64,000 bases of DNA from Burkholderia stabilis. GTDB lineage: Bacteria; Pseudomonadota; Gammaproteobacteria; Burkholderiales; Burkholderiaceae. The stretch covers positions 1,116,001-1,180,000 of the forward strand of contig NZ_CP016444.1 in the NCBI RefSeq assembly GCF_001742165.1, read 5' to 3'. Under the pieces are notes generated by a model. The model was not told the origin of the DNA and did not search any database. It saw nothing but the letters and a program-made list of their open reading frames with translations. Positions 7,134 through 15,986 of the stretch are shown here, one piece after another. Made by a program: the position numbers and the translations under genes. The first letter of the stretch is position 1. Each line of letters opens with the position of its first letter.

Positions 7134-9500
7134 TCAGGGACGTGCCGGACGCGCGTCGAAGGCGGATTCGTGGCGCGTCGGCGCGAAGGCCAACGTCGCG
7201 TGCGCGCGGCGCAGCTCGGCAAGCCGCGATGCCGCGCGCTGCGTGACGGGTGCGGCCTGCAGCGGCGGCGTGCCGCGCAATGCGCGTTCGAGCGTCTGGA
7301 TCGCATCGGCGTGCCGGCCGATTTCGGCCAGCAGATCGGCGAGATGCGTCGCGGCGGCGATGCGCGCGGGCACCGAGCCGAGCGCCTGAGCCGTCGAGAT
7401 CGCGCTGCGCAGTTCCTGTTCGGCCAGCGCCAGTTCGCCGCTCGCGCGTACCGCGCGCGCGCGGACGATCAGCAATTCGCTGAGATACACACGCTCCTGC
7501 CGCTCGAGCACGACGTCGAGCGCGGCGCTCAGCACCCGCTCGCAGTCTCGGGGGCGGCCCGCGCGCAGCAACAGTTCGCCGTGATGCCAGGCCGTAAACG
7601 AATAGAACAGTGCGCCGCCGTGCCCGACCATCCGCTGATAGCCGTCGAGCAGCAGTTGCTCGGCCTCGTCGAACTCGCCGTGCGCGCCGAGCCAGCAGGC
7701 CCGGAACACCTCGCCCACGCCCTGATGGAACGCAAGACCGGCGAATGCCGACACGCCGACGAGCTCGGTTGCGAGATCACCGAGCCGCTCGACGTCGTCG
7801 AACAGACAGGCGAGCCACGCGGCGCCCTGCAGGTTCAGCGCGTGCGCGAGCGCATGCGTGTTCGGACGGGCCGCGCGGGCCATCAGCACCGTCATCGCGT
7901 GCCGCGCGCGATCGTCGGCGCCCGTCTGGTAACAGGCGAGCCCCGCGAAGGTCAGCGCAAGCCCGGCCAGGTCGAGCCCTTGCGCGCCGATGCGATGATC
8001 GTCGAGACCGATGCCGAGCAGGTTGCCGCGCGCCAGGCAGGCGAGCGCCTCGCTGCTGTCGCCGAGCCAGAACAGCGTGTTGGTCATCGCGAGGTGCGCT
8101 TCGTCGAGCGTCGCCGGCGTGCCGATCCGTTGCGCACGCTGCAGCAGGTCCTGCGCGGTCGCCCGCGCGTCGCTCAGTTGCAGCGTCGTGAGCTGCGTGG
8201 TCCAGATGCCGAGCCGCACCGAGGCGAGCTCGGCGGCGTCGCACACGCCCTCGCCCGCCTCGAGCGCGGCGGCATACGCGGCGGCCGCCTCCGGATACAG
8301 CCAGCCATGCAGGCTGCGCAGGCTGACGGCCAGTGCCAGGTTGGCCTCGAAACGCAGGCGCCGCGTGTTCGCCTCCTCGCCGCTCTTCAACAGGCAGTCG
8401 AGGCAACGGTGCAGCAGCGGCACCGCATCGCGGAACTGCGCGTCGCGGATGGACGCCTGCGCGCGGCGCAGATGGCGGCGCGCTTCGTCGTCGCGGTCGG
8501 CCCGCGCCTTCAGCCGGCGCTCGACGACCTTGCGGCTGACCCCCAGCAGCGCGGCCGCCGCGCTTTTGTTGTTGGCGGTGCGCTGGAGTGCGCGATCGAT
8601 CAGCAGATATTCGGCGGCCGCGAGCTTGTCGTCGCCGTCGAGCAGCAGCAGGCGGTCGGCGAGCCGCTCGCACGCCTCGGGGCCATCCGTCTCGGCCGCG
8701 AGGAACGGTTCCAGCACGTCGACGTCGACCTGCGTATCGGGGGCGAGCACGCTGAGCCGGCTGACGAGATTGCGCAATTGCCGTACGTGCCCCGGCCAGG
8801 CGTGCCGGCGCAGCCGCTGCATCGCTGCCTGTGTGAAATCGATTACGCGTCGCTGCTGCGCGGCAAAGTGCTGGACGAGCTCGGGGATGTCATCGTCGCG
8901 CTGATCGAGGCCGGGCACCGCGAGCACGAATACCGCGAGCCGGTAGTAGAGATCCTCGCGAAAGCCGCCGGCGCGGGCCGCCGCGAGCAGGTCGCGATGG
9001 GTGGCCGCAACCACGCGCCCGTCGAAGCGCAGCGGGGCCGAGGCGCCGATCGGGCGAAAGCTGCCGGTCTCGAGCACGCGCAGCAGTTTCGGCTGCAACG
9101 CGAGCGGCAGTTCGCCGATCTCGTCGAGAAACAGCGTGCCGCGCCCGACCTGCTGGAACACGCCGGCCCGGCTCTCCGACGCGCCGGTAAACGCGCCTCG
9201 CACGTGACCGAACAGCTCGGCCTCGACCAGGTTTTCGGGAATCGCGCCGCAGTTCACGTCGACGAACGGCTCGTCGGGCATTTCACTGTGCGCATGGATG
9301 CGCCGCGCGACGATTTCCTTGCCGGAGCCAGTCGGCCCCGTCACCAGCAATGCATGGCGCGTCGGCGCCACGCGGTCGACCATCTGGATCAGCTGCTGGA
9401 GCGCCGGCGACTGGCCGACGAGCATGGATTCGGCGAGCGGGCGTGGTGCCGATCCGGCACGTTGCGCGCCAAACTGTAATGCCCCGCGCGGCGCATTCAT
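7134..9500 (-). CDS. Sigma-54-dependent AAA+ transcriptional activator with a long C-terminal TPR-like region
   Basis: 788 aa from ATG 9500 (GGAG ribosome site). AAA+ core: Walker A GPTGSGKE (55-62), GAFTGA sigma-54 contact loop (102-107), Walker B GTLFLDEIGE (121-130). A Fis-type helix-turn-helix follows at about 305-331. There is no N-terminal sensor domain: the AAA+ core begins almost at the start. Instead, residues ~335-788 are an Ala/Leu-rich helical region resembling tetratricopeptide repeats, which may be the signal-input part. It lies immediately upstream of, and in the same direction as, the operon with the sigma-54 promoter, so it is the probable activator. Confidence 0.85.
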   Translation of the reverse strand: MNAPRGALQFGAQRAGSAPRPLAESMLVGQSPALQQLIQMVDRVAPTRHALLVTGPTGSGKEIVARRIHAHSEMPDEPFVDVNCGAIPENLVEAELFGHVRGAFTGASESRAGVFQQVGRGTLFLDEIGELPLALQPKLLRVLETGSFRPIGASAPLRFDGRVVAATHRDLLAAARAGGFREDLYYRLAVFVLAVPGLDQRDDDIPELVQHFAAQQRRVIDFTQAAMQRLRRHAWPGHVRQLRNLVSRLSVLAPDTQVDVDVLEPFLAAETDGPEACERLADRLLLLDGDDKLAAAEYLLIDRALQRTANNKSAAAALLGVSRKVVERRLKARADRDDEARRHLRRAQASIRDAQFRDAVPLLHRCLDCLLKSGEEANTRRLRFEANLALAVSLRSLHGWLYPEAAAAYAAALEAGEGVCDAAELASVRLGIWTTQLTTLQLSDARATAQDLLQRAQRIGTPATLDEAHLAMTNTLFWLGDSSEALACLARGNLLGIGLDDHRIGAQGLDLAGLALTFAGLACYQTGADDRARHAMTVLMARAARPNTHALAHALNLQGAAWLACLFDDVERLGDLATELVGVSAFAGLAFHQGVGEVFRACWLGAHGEFDEAEQLLLDGYQRMVGHGGALFYSFTAWHHGELLLRAGRPRDCERVLSAALDVVLERQERVYLSELLIVRARAVRASGELALAEQELRSAISTAQALGSVPARIAAATHLADLLAEIGRHADAIQTLERALRGTPPLQAAPVTQRAASRLAELRRAHATLAFAPTRHESAFDARPARP

Positions 9501-9782
9501 CGTTGCGCTCCGGCGTGCTTCGACGGGATACCCGACTTCAGCGCCGCCAGCCGGCGACGGAACGCACCTTGCCACGCCATGAGCTTCACCCCGGGGACTG
9601 TACTTTTTTTGGTGACGTTACGCCGGCGCCCTTCGCCTTCGGTGCGGCGGCCGGTGTCATCGTTCGATGAAATTCGCCGCTCGCCCTTCATTCATCTCCA
9701 TATCGGCACGCAGCGCGTTTTATTTATTAATTCATTCAATTTCCGAGCGACGCGAAATATTCGCGAAACGCCGTGTTAAATC
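9501..9782. other. Intergenic region upstream of the AAA+ activator
   Basis: About 280 bp before the IS pair. The part at 9700-9782 is AT-rich and could hold the activator's promoter; I see no gene. The original insertion site CTAG of the IS pair lies at 9783-9786. Confidence 0.4.
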
Positions 9783-9786
9783 CTAG

Positions 9787-10995
9787 GGAAACGCTGATCA
9801 ATGGACCAACTTCCGAAGTTGCAGGCGAGATGGCTTCAAATTTTCTGGATGACGAAGCGAATCGGCGCTCAATTCAGTGAATTTGGCGCGTAAGCGAGCC
9901 TCCCTGCTCGCATTTTTCATACGCATGACGGACTGCTCCCATGGACCGATCGCAACAGATTTCGCGCAATCACCAGATTCGCCAGAGCGAACAGGCTGAA
10001 CAGTTGCGCGGTGTTCTTGGCCAAGCCCTTGTATCGGGTCTTGCGATGCTGAAACAGATTCTTGACGATATGAAACGGATGCTCAACCCGCGAACGGATC
10101 TGCGCCTTGGTTCGCTCGAGCGCGATCACCAGGTCCTTCAGCGCTCCTTCTTGCATCGCCTTGATCTTTCCCCGCCTGGCAGCGACGTGCCACTTCACGG
10201 CCTTGCCCGCCATTTCCTCGCGCTTGTCGACGCCAATGTAGCCCGCGTCGGCGAACACCTGCTCTTCATGCCCGTGCAGCAGGGCATGAGCTTGCGATAC
10301 ATCCGACACGTTGGCCGCCGTGCCAACCACACTGTGAATCAGGCCCGAGTCGGCGTCGACGCCAATGTGGGCTTTCATGCCAAAGTGCCATTCGTTGCCC
10401 TTCTTCGTTTGATGCATTTCCGGGTCACGGCTCTTCCCGGCATTCTTGGTCGACGGCGGCGCTTCAATGATCGTCGCGTCAACCAGCGTGCCTTCCTTCA
10501 TCATCAGCCCACGCTCGCACAGCGAGATGCCAATCTCGTCGAACAACTTCCGTGTCAGTTCGTGTTCGATCAGCAGGCGCCGGAACTTCAACAGCGTGGT
10601 TGCATCAGGCACGTTCTCGATCGCCAGATCGATGCCGGCGAAGGCTCGCAGCGTGATGCTGTCATACAGCGCGTCTTCCAGTCCTTCGTCCGACAGTCCG
10701 TACCACTGTTGCACGAAGTAGATTCGCAGCATCCGCTCAAGGCCAATCGGCGGGCGACCTCGCGTGCCCTTCGGATAGTGCGGTTCGATGGCCGACAGCA
10801 AGCGCTGCCACGGAACGACCTTCTCCATCTCTTCCAGGAAGCGTTGGCGCCTCGTCACTCGCTTCTTGCCTGCAATTTCCGCTTCCGCGAAGCCGATCTG
10901 CCTCTTCATCGTCGTGGGTCCGTTCCGTGAGCTGTCTTCTAAACGTCCTCGGCTACGTCTGCGATGACCGCCGAGCCGAATAAATCAGCGTTTCC
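9787..10995 (-). mobile_element. IS5-family insertion sequence, copy A
   Basis: 1209 bp, bounded by inverted ends GGAAACGCTGA / TCAGCGTTTCC. One transposase gene lies on the minus strand. It is flanked by CTAG on the left (9783-9786) and by the CTAG shared with copy B on the right (10996-10999), matching the YTAR-type 4-bp target duplication of IS5-family elements. It differs from copy B by one missing C near 9912, in the non-coding 3' end. Confidence 0.9.
9917..10909 (-). CDS. IS5-family DDE transposase (copy A)
   Basis: 330 aa, full length and without frameshift. It has an N-terminal IS5-type DUF772 region (PPIGLERMLRIYFVQQWYGLSDE) and a DDE catalytic domain: Asp in GTLVDATIIEAPP, Asp in FADAGYIG and a Glu/Arg region RSRVEHPFH near the C-terminus. 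It is identical in protein sequence to copy B. The large opposite-strand open frame over it is an antisense artefact. Confidence 0.92.
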   Translation of the reverse strand: MKRQIGFAEAEIAGKKRVTRRQRFLEEMEKVVPWQRLLSAIEPHYPKGTRGRPPIGLERMLRIYFVQQWYGLSDEGLEDALYDSITLRAFAGIDLAIENVPDATTLLKFRRLLIEHELTRKLFDEIGISLCERGLMMKEGTLVDATIIEAPPSTKNAGKSRDPEMHQTKKGNEWHFGMKAHIGVDADSGLIHSVVGTAANVSDVSQAHALLHGHEEQVFADAGYIGVDKREEMAGKAVKWHVAARRGKIKAMQEGALKDLVIALERTKAQIRSRVEHPFHIVKNLFQHRKTRYKGLAKNTAQLFSLFALANLVIARNLLRSVHGSSPSCV

Positions 10996-10999
10996 CTAG
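10996..10999. repeat. Shared CTAG target site between the two IS copies
   Basis: CTAG is present once between the copies and once at each outer edge (9783-9786 and 12210-12213). This indicates that one copy inserted into the target duplication of the other, or that the pair arrived as a head-to-tail dimer. Confidence 0.85.
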
Positions 11000-12209
11000 G
11001 GAAACGCTGATCAATGGACCAACTTCCGAAGTTGCAGGCGAGATGGCTTCAAATTTTCTGGATGACGAAGCGAATCGGCGCTCAATTCAGTGAATTTGGC
11101 GCGTAAGCGAGCCTCCCCTGCTCGCATTTTTCATACGCATGACGGACTGCTCCCATGGACCGATCGCAACAGATTTCGCGCAATCACCAGATTCGCCAGA
11201 GCGAACAGGCTGAACAGTTGCGCGGTGTTCTTGGCCAAGCCCTTGTATCGGGTCTTGCGATGCTGAAACAGATTCTTGACGATATGAAACGGATGCTCAA
11301 CCCGCGAACGGATCTGCGCCTTGGTTCGCTCGAGCGCGATCACCAGGTCCTTCAGCGCTCCTTCTTGCATCGCCTTGATCTTTCCCCGCCTGGCAGCGAC
11401 GTGCCACTTCACGGCCTTGCCCGCCATTTCCTCGCGCTTGTCGACGCCAATGTAGCCCGCGTCGGCGAACACCTGCTCTTCATGCCCGTGCAGCAGGGCA
11501 TGAGCTTGCGATACATCCGACACGTTGGCCGCCGTGCCAACCACACTGTGAATCAGGCCCGAGTCGGCGTCGACGCCAATGTGGGCTTTCATGCCAAAGT
11601 GCCATTCGTTGCCCTTCTTCGTTTGATGCATTTCCGGGTCACGGCTCTTCCCGGCATTCTTGGTCGACGGCGGCGCTTCAATGATCGTCGCGTCAACCAG
11701 CGTGCCTTCCTTCATCATCAGCCCACGCTCGCACAGCGAGATGCCAATCTCGTCGAACAACTTCCGTGTCAGTTCGTGTTCGATCAGCAGGCGCCGGAAC
11801 TTCAACAGCGTGGTTGCATCAGGCACGTTCTCGATCGCCAGATCGATGCCGGCGAAGGCTCGCAGCGTGATGCTGTCATACAGCGCGTCTTCCAGTCCTT
11901 CGTCCGACAGTCCGTACCACTGTTGCACGAAGTAGATTCGCAGCATCCGCTCAAGGCCAATCGGCGGGCGACCTCGCGTGCCCTTCGGATAGTGCGGTTC
12001 GATGGCCGACAGCAAGCGCTGCCACGGAACGACCTTCTCCATCTCTTCCAGGAAGCGTTGGCGCCTCGTCACTCGCTTCTTGCCTGCAATTTCCGCTTCC
12101 GCGAAGCCGATCTGCCTCTTCATCGTCGTGGGTCCGTTCCGTGAGCTGTCTTCTAAACGTCCTCGGCTACGTCTGCGATGACCGCCGAGCCGAATAAATC
12201 AGCGTTTCC
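11000..12209 (-). mobile_element. IS5-family insertion sequence, copy B
   Basis: 1210 bp, same ends, orientation and transposase as copy A. It has one extra C in the run near 11115. Near identity means the duplication is very recent, or is being homogenised by recombination. CTAG follows at 12210-12213. Confidence 0.9.
11131..12123 (-). CDS. IS5-family DDE transposase (copy B)
   Basis: 330 aa, identical in protein sequence to the transposase of copy A, with the same domain order (DUF772-like N-terminus, DDE catalytic domain). Intact, so the element is likely transposition-competent. Confidence 0.92.
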   Translation of the reverse strand: MKRQIGFAEAEIAGKKRVTRRQRFLEEMEKVVPWQRLLSAIEPHYPKGTRGRPPIGLERMLRIYFVQQWYGLSDEGLEDALYDSITLRAFAGIDLAIENVPDATTLLKFRRLLIEHELTRKLFDEIGISLCERGLMMKEGTLVDATIIEAPPSTKNAGKSRDPEMHQTKKGNEWHFGMKAHIGVDADSGLIHSVVGTAANVSDVSQAHALLHGHEEQVFADAGYIGVDKREEMAGKAVKWHVAARRGKIKAMQEGALKDLVIALERTKAQIRSRVEHPFHIVKNLFQHRKTRYKGLAKNTAQLFSLFALANLVIARNLLRSVHGSSPSCV

Positions 12210-12213
12210 CTAG

Positions 12214-12688
12214 CACGCGGTGCTTTCCGCAAGCATGCATCTGCTATCCGGTTGGCATCATTTTCTTACGGCAGATAACACGGATTCCCGGCTCGGTGTA
12301 TCGGGTCGGCCGATTATTCGAGGTTTCGTATTGGATCGGTGCGATTGCTTCGAAAATTCACTTGCAAATCGATGACGATTCATTCGCCCGTCGGGCAGTT
12401 CGACGAGGCAGAATGGAGTCCTGTTCGCGTTCCCGCTTCATACGATCGGCTGCCGCTTCTGCCACGGCGCGGCTCATGACATTCGTCGTTTCGATAGCCT
12501 GCACGATCGCGATGACAAATCCAATCGCGGCGACATAGCAGGTAGCGGCCAGGTTTTAATCGATGGCCGGCTCTTGAGCACGATGGCATTCGATTATCCT
12601 ATCCGGCATCCGTCACCCGCGTGATCGACGATTTTGATGCGCGGAAGCCCTGTGGACAAACCCGCGCGCTCGCCAGCCGGCGCGACCC
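12214..12688. other. Intergenic region between IS pair and histidine kinase
   Basis: 475 bp with lower GC than its surroundings. On the minus strand a frame from about 12555 down to 12358 reads as a possible small membrane protein (hydrophobic stretch YVAAIGFVIAIVQAI, then a charged Ala/Arg/Glu tail). It has no ordinary start codon, so it may be a remnant or chance. Nothing else is supported. Confidence 0.3.
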
Positions 12689-14155
12689 GTGAACATTGTG
12701 GATTTACGCATCATGTACTCGATCCTGCCCGCGTTCATCTCTGCGTTGTTTCTCGGGTTCGGCCTCTACGTGCTGGCCACCAAGGGGCTTACGCGGGTAT
12801 CCGTCCCGTTCGTCCTGATGTGCGCGGCGACCTTCGTCTGGCAGGGAACGTGGGCCTTCCTGTTCCAGACGACCGATCCGGACATCGCCGACGTGCTGGT
12901 CAAGGCCGGCTATCTGTTCATCCTTTTCCTGCCGACGACCTTCTATCACTTCGTGACGGAGGTCGTGTCGCGTCGCGGCGAGCGGCCGATCATGTTCGCG
13001 TCCTACGGGCTCTGCGTCGTGCTGGCCGTGCTGCTGGTCACGAGCAATGAGGTCGTCGATGGATTCCGCGTGCATTTCTTTGGACCGTATCCGAAGGCGG
13101 GCCCGCTGCATCCGTTGCACGTCGTGCAGACGGTATTGCTGGCCGGCCGCAGCGGTTGGCTGCTGATCGAGGCAAGACGACAGGAGCGAGCGCGGGACGT
13201 CCGGCAACTGCTCACGCAATGTTTCGTCAGCCTGGGCTTCTACTCGCTCGCGGCCACCGACTACGCGGTGAACTACGGCGTCGAGTTCTATCCGGTGGGG
13301 GTGCTGTTCATCGCGCTCAGTCTCGGGATTCTCGCGACGTCGATCGTCCGCTATGGCCTGATGGGCCCCTATCTGCTGGCCGCGACGGTCGCGCACGAAG
13401 TGGCCACGCCGCTGGCGGCGATCGGCCTGCACGCGGACGAGCTGCGCAACGTCCTGCCGGTCCTGCTGCGCGGGTATCGGCTGGCGGTGGAGCACCGGTT
13501 GTGCGCCGACGGTCTGTATCCCGGGCAGCTGGAGCGGCTGCCGGCGCTCGCGTCGTCGATCCGGCGCCAGGTCGACACCACGAGTACCGTGGTCGAAATG
13601 TCCCTGGCGTCCTTTACGCTGGACCGACTCGATCGCCATGGCTTCGCCGCCTATTCGATACGGGCCTGTGTCGACGCCGCGTTGGATCGCTTCCCCTTCC
13701 GTCCGGGCGAGCGAGACCGCGTATCGGTCGGCGCGATCGATCCGGACCTTCGGTTTTCCGGATCCGACTCGCTCGTGATATTCGTCATCTTCAATCTGCT
13801 GAAAAACGCCCTGTACGCGATCCACGCAGAAGGCCACGGGCAGATCGGGATCGAGGCCCATCGCAGCGACGGTTATTGCGTGATGCGTTTCAGCGATACG
13901 GGCCCGGGCATTGCGCCCGAGGTGCTTCCTCGAATCTTCGACGCCTTCTTCTCGACCAAATCGCACGGTTGCGGCGCCGGCATGGGCCTGAGTTTTTGCC
14001 GCCGCGTATGCGAAGCGCTCGGCGGCACCATCGCGTGTGAATCCGTCCCTGGCGTACGGACCACGTTCACGCTTCGGCTGCCGGAGCCCGGTTCGCCGGC
14101 GGACCAGGCATTGCGCGATCCGCCGGCGCCCTCCCGGCGCTATCGCATCGGGTAA
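12689..14155 (+). CDS. Membrane sensor histidine kinase, LqsS/CqsS-like architecture
   Basis: 488 aa from GTG 12689; ATG 12713 is an equally possible start, as neither has a good ribosome site. The first ~225 residues form six or seven membrane helices with no large periplasmic loop. The H-box AHEVATPLA puts the phospho-acceptor at H236. N-box FNLLKNAL, G1 DTGPGI and G2 GAGMGLSFCRR form the ATPase. A polytopic N-terminus joined directly to the kinase core is the plan of the alpha-hydroxyketone receptors LqsS and CqsS. It probably phosphorylates the response regulator at 14886-15824. Ligand unknown. Confidence 0.82.
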   Translation: MNIVDLRIMYSILPAFISALFLGFGLYVLATKGLTRVSVPFVLMCAATFVWQGTWAFLFQTTDPDIADVLVKAGYLFILFLPTTFYHFVTEVVSRRGERPIMFASYGLCVVLAVLLVTSNEVVDGFRVHFFGPYPKAGPLHPLHVVQTVLLAGRSGWLLIEARRQERARDVRQLLTQCFVSLGFYSLAATDYAVNYGVEFYPVGVLFIALSLGILATSIVRYGLMGPYLLAATVAHEVATPLAAIGLHADELRNVLPVLLRGYRLAVEHRLCADGLYPGQLERLPALASSIRRQVDTTSTVVEMSLASFTLDRLDRHGFAAYSIRACVDAALDRFPFRPGERDRVSVGAIDPDLRFSGSDSLVIFVIFNLLKNALYAIHAEGHGQIGIEAHRSDGYCVMRFSDTGPGIAPEVLPRIFDAFFSTKSHGCGAGMGLSFCRRVCEALGGTIACESVPGVRTTFTLRLPEPGSPADQALRDPPAPSRRYRIG

Positions 14156-14168
14156 GGCGGTTTCACCT

Positions 14169-14642
14169 TCAGTTCACGGCGGACGGCAGGATCACTTCAT
14201 ACGCCTTGACGCGCTCGATGATGCCCGCCGGAAACCGGCGGATCCGCTTGTCGGGACCGGCAAACACGATCTGCTGATACCCCAGCGACACCTGTCGCCC
14301 GTCGACGTAGAAGCGAAACAGCAGATACGCCGAACACTGCCGAACCTCGAACGTATTGAGAAAGCAATCGACCCGCTGGAACGGAAACGTCTCGTGGACG
14401 TATTCCTGATGCGCGCGCTTGGTCACGAACGACCCGCCGGCCGCCAGCAGGTTGTTGTGGATGCATTCGTGAAACCAGCGTTCACGGCATACGCCCTGCC
14501 ATTCGAAGTAGCGTGCGAAATAGGTATTCATGAAGGCATTGGAATCCTTGAGGTAAATGTCAATGACGTGATGGAAGGTTTTTTCGGACAGATCTGCCGT
14601 TTCGTTGGAAAGGACGTGAAGAATCGCGTCTCGCGTCAGCAT
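14169..14642 (-). CDS. Hotdog-fold thioesterase-like protein
   Basis: 157 aa with a strong AAGGAG ribosome site. The segment DSNAFMNTYFARYFEWQGVCRE resembles the conserved N-terminal region of hotdog acyl thioesterases, especially the enediyne/polyketide type (Asn-x-YF-x-Y-x2-WQG-x-CRE). It lies convergent with the kinase (13 bp gap) and divergent from the response regulator. If active it would hydrolyse an acyl-CoA or acyl-carrier thioester, which could supply or remove an acyl signal precursor for the neighbouring sensor pair. The role is inferred from context only. Confidence 0.6.
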   Translation of the reverse strand: MLTRDAILHVLSNETADLSEKTFHHVIDIYLKDSNAFMNTYFARYFEWQGVCRERWFHECIHNNLLAAGGSFVTKRAHQEYVHETFPFQRVDCFLNTFEVRQCSAYLLFRFYVDGRQVSLGYQQIVFAGPDKRIRRFPAGIIERVKAYEVILPSAVN

Positions 14643-14678
14643 GGATAACTCCTTGAATCGCTACTTGCGGTAGCGGCG

Positions 14679-14701
14679 CATTCCTTCGACGAGAAGGAAT
14701 G
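14679..14701 (-). promoter_or_regulatory. Dyad in the divergent control region
   Basis: CATTCCTTC-GACGA-GAAGGAATG: perfect 9-bp arms around a 5-nt loop, 37 nt upstream of the thioesterase-like start. It could be a hairpin in that leader or an operator for the divergent promoters. Confidence 0.4.
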
Positions 14702-14885
14702 GCCCGATTCTCCCCGGGCAATTCTCCTGAGCGGCGTGATCGAAACGTGTCGAAATGGCGAATGCGAGCAGTTGATGCGCGCCCTGCTTTCACCGGATAA
14801 TTGGCGCGGTCGTGCAATTCGACCGCCATTCGCGGTAATGCGTCGCCGGTACCGCCTCTACTTCCGCTGATTTATCGAGACTCGT

Positions 14886-15824
14886 ATGCAATCCTTTGTC
14901 AGGCAGCCGGTGCTCTATCCCGTGTCCGTGGTGTTTGTCGACGACAATCCGGATTTCCTGCAGGCGCTGCAAGGCGCATTTCCGGACGAACACCTGAACC
15001 GTTTTTTTACGCAACCCAAGGTGGCGCTCGACTTCGTTTCGTCGCGTGATGCGGAGATGCCGCCAACGGCCGCGGACTATTTCGGTGCGGAGAAAAAAGG
15101 TGGAAATGCGGTCGGCCAGGATGCGCTTGCCGATCCCGCACGGTTCGAGGCGGTGGGCGCGGTGGTCGTCGACTATTCGATGCCGGAGGTCGACGGCATC
15201 CAGTTTCTGTCCTCCATCCGCAACGAGAACTGCACGAAAATCCTGCTCACCGGCGTCGCCGACGAGCGCGCGGCGGTGGACGCGTTCAACGCCGGACTGA
15301 TCGATTGCTATCTGAAGAAGACCGACGTCGAGATGGCGCGCAAGCTGGCAGCCGTGCTGGACAACGCGAAACGCAAGCACTGCGCGGCCCGCGGGCACAT
15401 CAGCCTGCATGAAGCGGGCGCGACCTACCGGGACCCGCGGATCGTCAAACTGATCGACGAGGTGGCCGCGCGGGAAGGGATCGTCGAATACTACTGGCGC
15501 CCCCATCAAGACGCCGTGCTGATGTTCGACGCCGCCGGCGCGCCCAGCGTATTGCTCGCCTGGAACGAAGAGGACTGGTCGTTTCACTGCGATATCGTGT
15601 CCGACGCGCACGGGCCGGCCGAGTTGCGCGACGGCATGGAAGCGCGCCGCGTGATGCCGCTGTTCTGGCCATGTCAGGCCTATCGGCCGGGCCTCACGGA
15701 CATTCGCTGCGCGGCCCCGCTACCCGTTCCGGAATGGCCAGGCACGTTTTATAGCTGGACCCGTCTGGATGAAACGGCCACCGAGCACGCGCTGCCTACG
15801 TTGGCAAAATGGCGTCAGGCGTAA
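14886..15824 (+). CDS. Atypical response regulator, LqsR-like
   Basis: 312 aa. Receiver domain: acidic pair VDDN (19-21), phospho-acceptor D96 in VVVDYSMPEVDG, and the signature LLTGVADERAAVDAFNAGLID near the Thr/Lys switch region. A Gly/Ala-rich insertion (about 55-85) sits inside the receiver. The C-terminal ~150 residues are not a DNA-binding or GGDEF domain that I recognise. LqsR of Legionella has the same plan: an N-terminal receiver with insertion plus a non-HTH output domain. Predicted partner is the kinase at 12689. Relation to LqsR is from recalled motifs. Confidence 0.65.
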   Translation: MQSFVRQPVLYPVSVVFVDDNPDFLQALQGAFPDEHLNRFFTQPKVALDFVSSRDAEMPPTAADYFGAEKKGGNAVGQDALADPARFEAVGAVVVDYSMPEVDGIQFLSSIRNENCTKILLTGVADERAAVDAFNAGLIDCYLKKTDVEMARKLAAVLDNAKRKHCAARGHISLHEAGATYRDPRIVKLIDEVAAREGIVEYYWRPHQDAVLMFDAAGAPSVLLAWNEEDWSFHCDIVSDAHGPAELRDGMEARRVMPLFWPCQAYRPGLTDIRCAAPLPVPEWPGTFYSWTRLDETATEHALPTLAKWRQA

Positions 15825-15986
15825 GAGATAGTCCGCTCGCTTCCGAGCGACGAGAATAAGCGGGGCAGTGCTGTCGTCGACTCGGAAGCAACTCGAATTG
15901 GAACAATTCGTGCAATTGTTGCCGATGCCGAGCTTCTTTCCAGCACGCTTGCCCCGGTTTTCGCTACCCGCGTGTCGCGGCCGCCG

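Noticed and set aside
4819..7389. 856-residue plus-strand frame across the unknown gene and the sigma-54 promoter
   Set aside because: Antisense to genes with signal peptide, haem motif and 4-nt overlaps; also spans the regulatory region.
9941..12144. Long plus-strand frames over both transposases
   Set aside because: Antisense to intact DDE transposases; identical in both copies only because the copies are identical.
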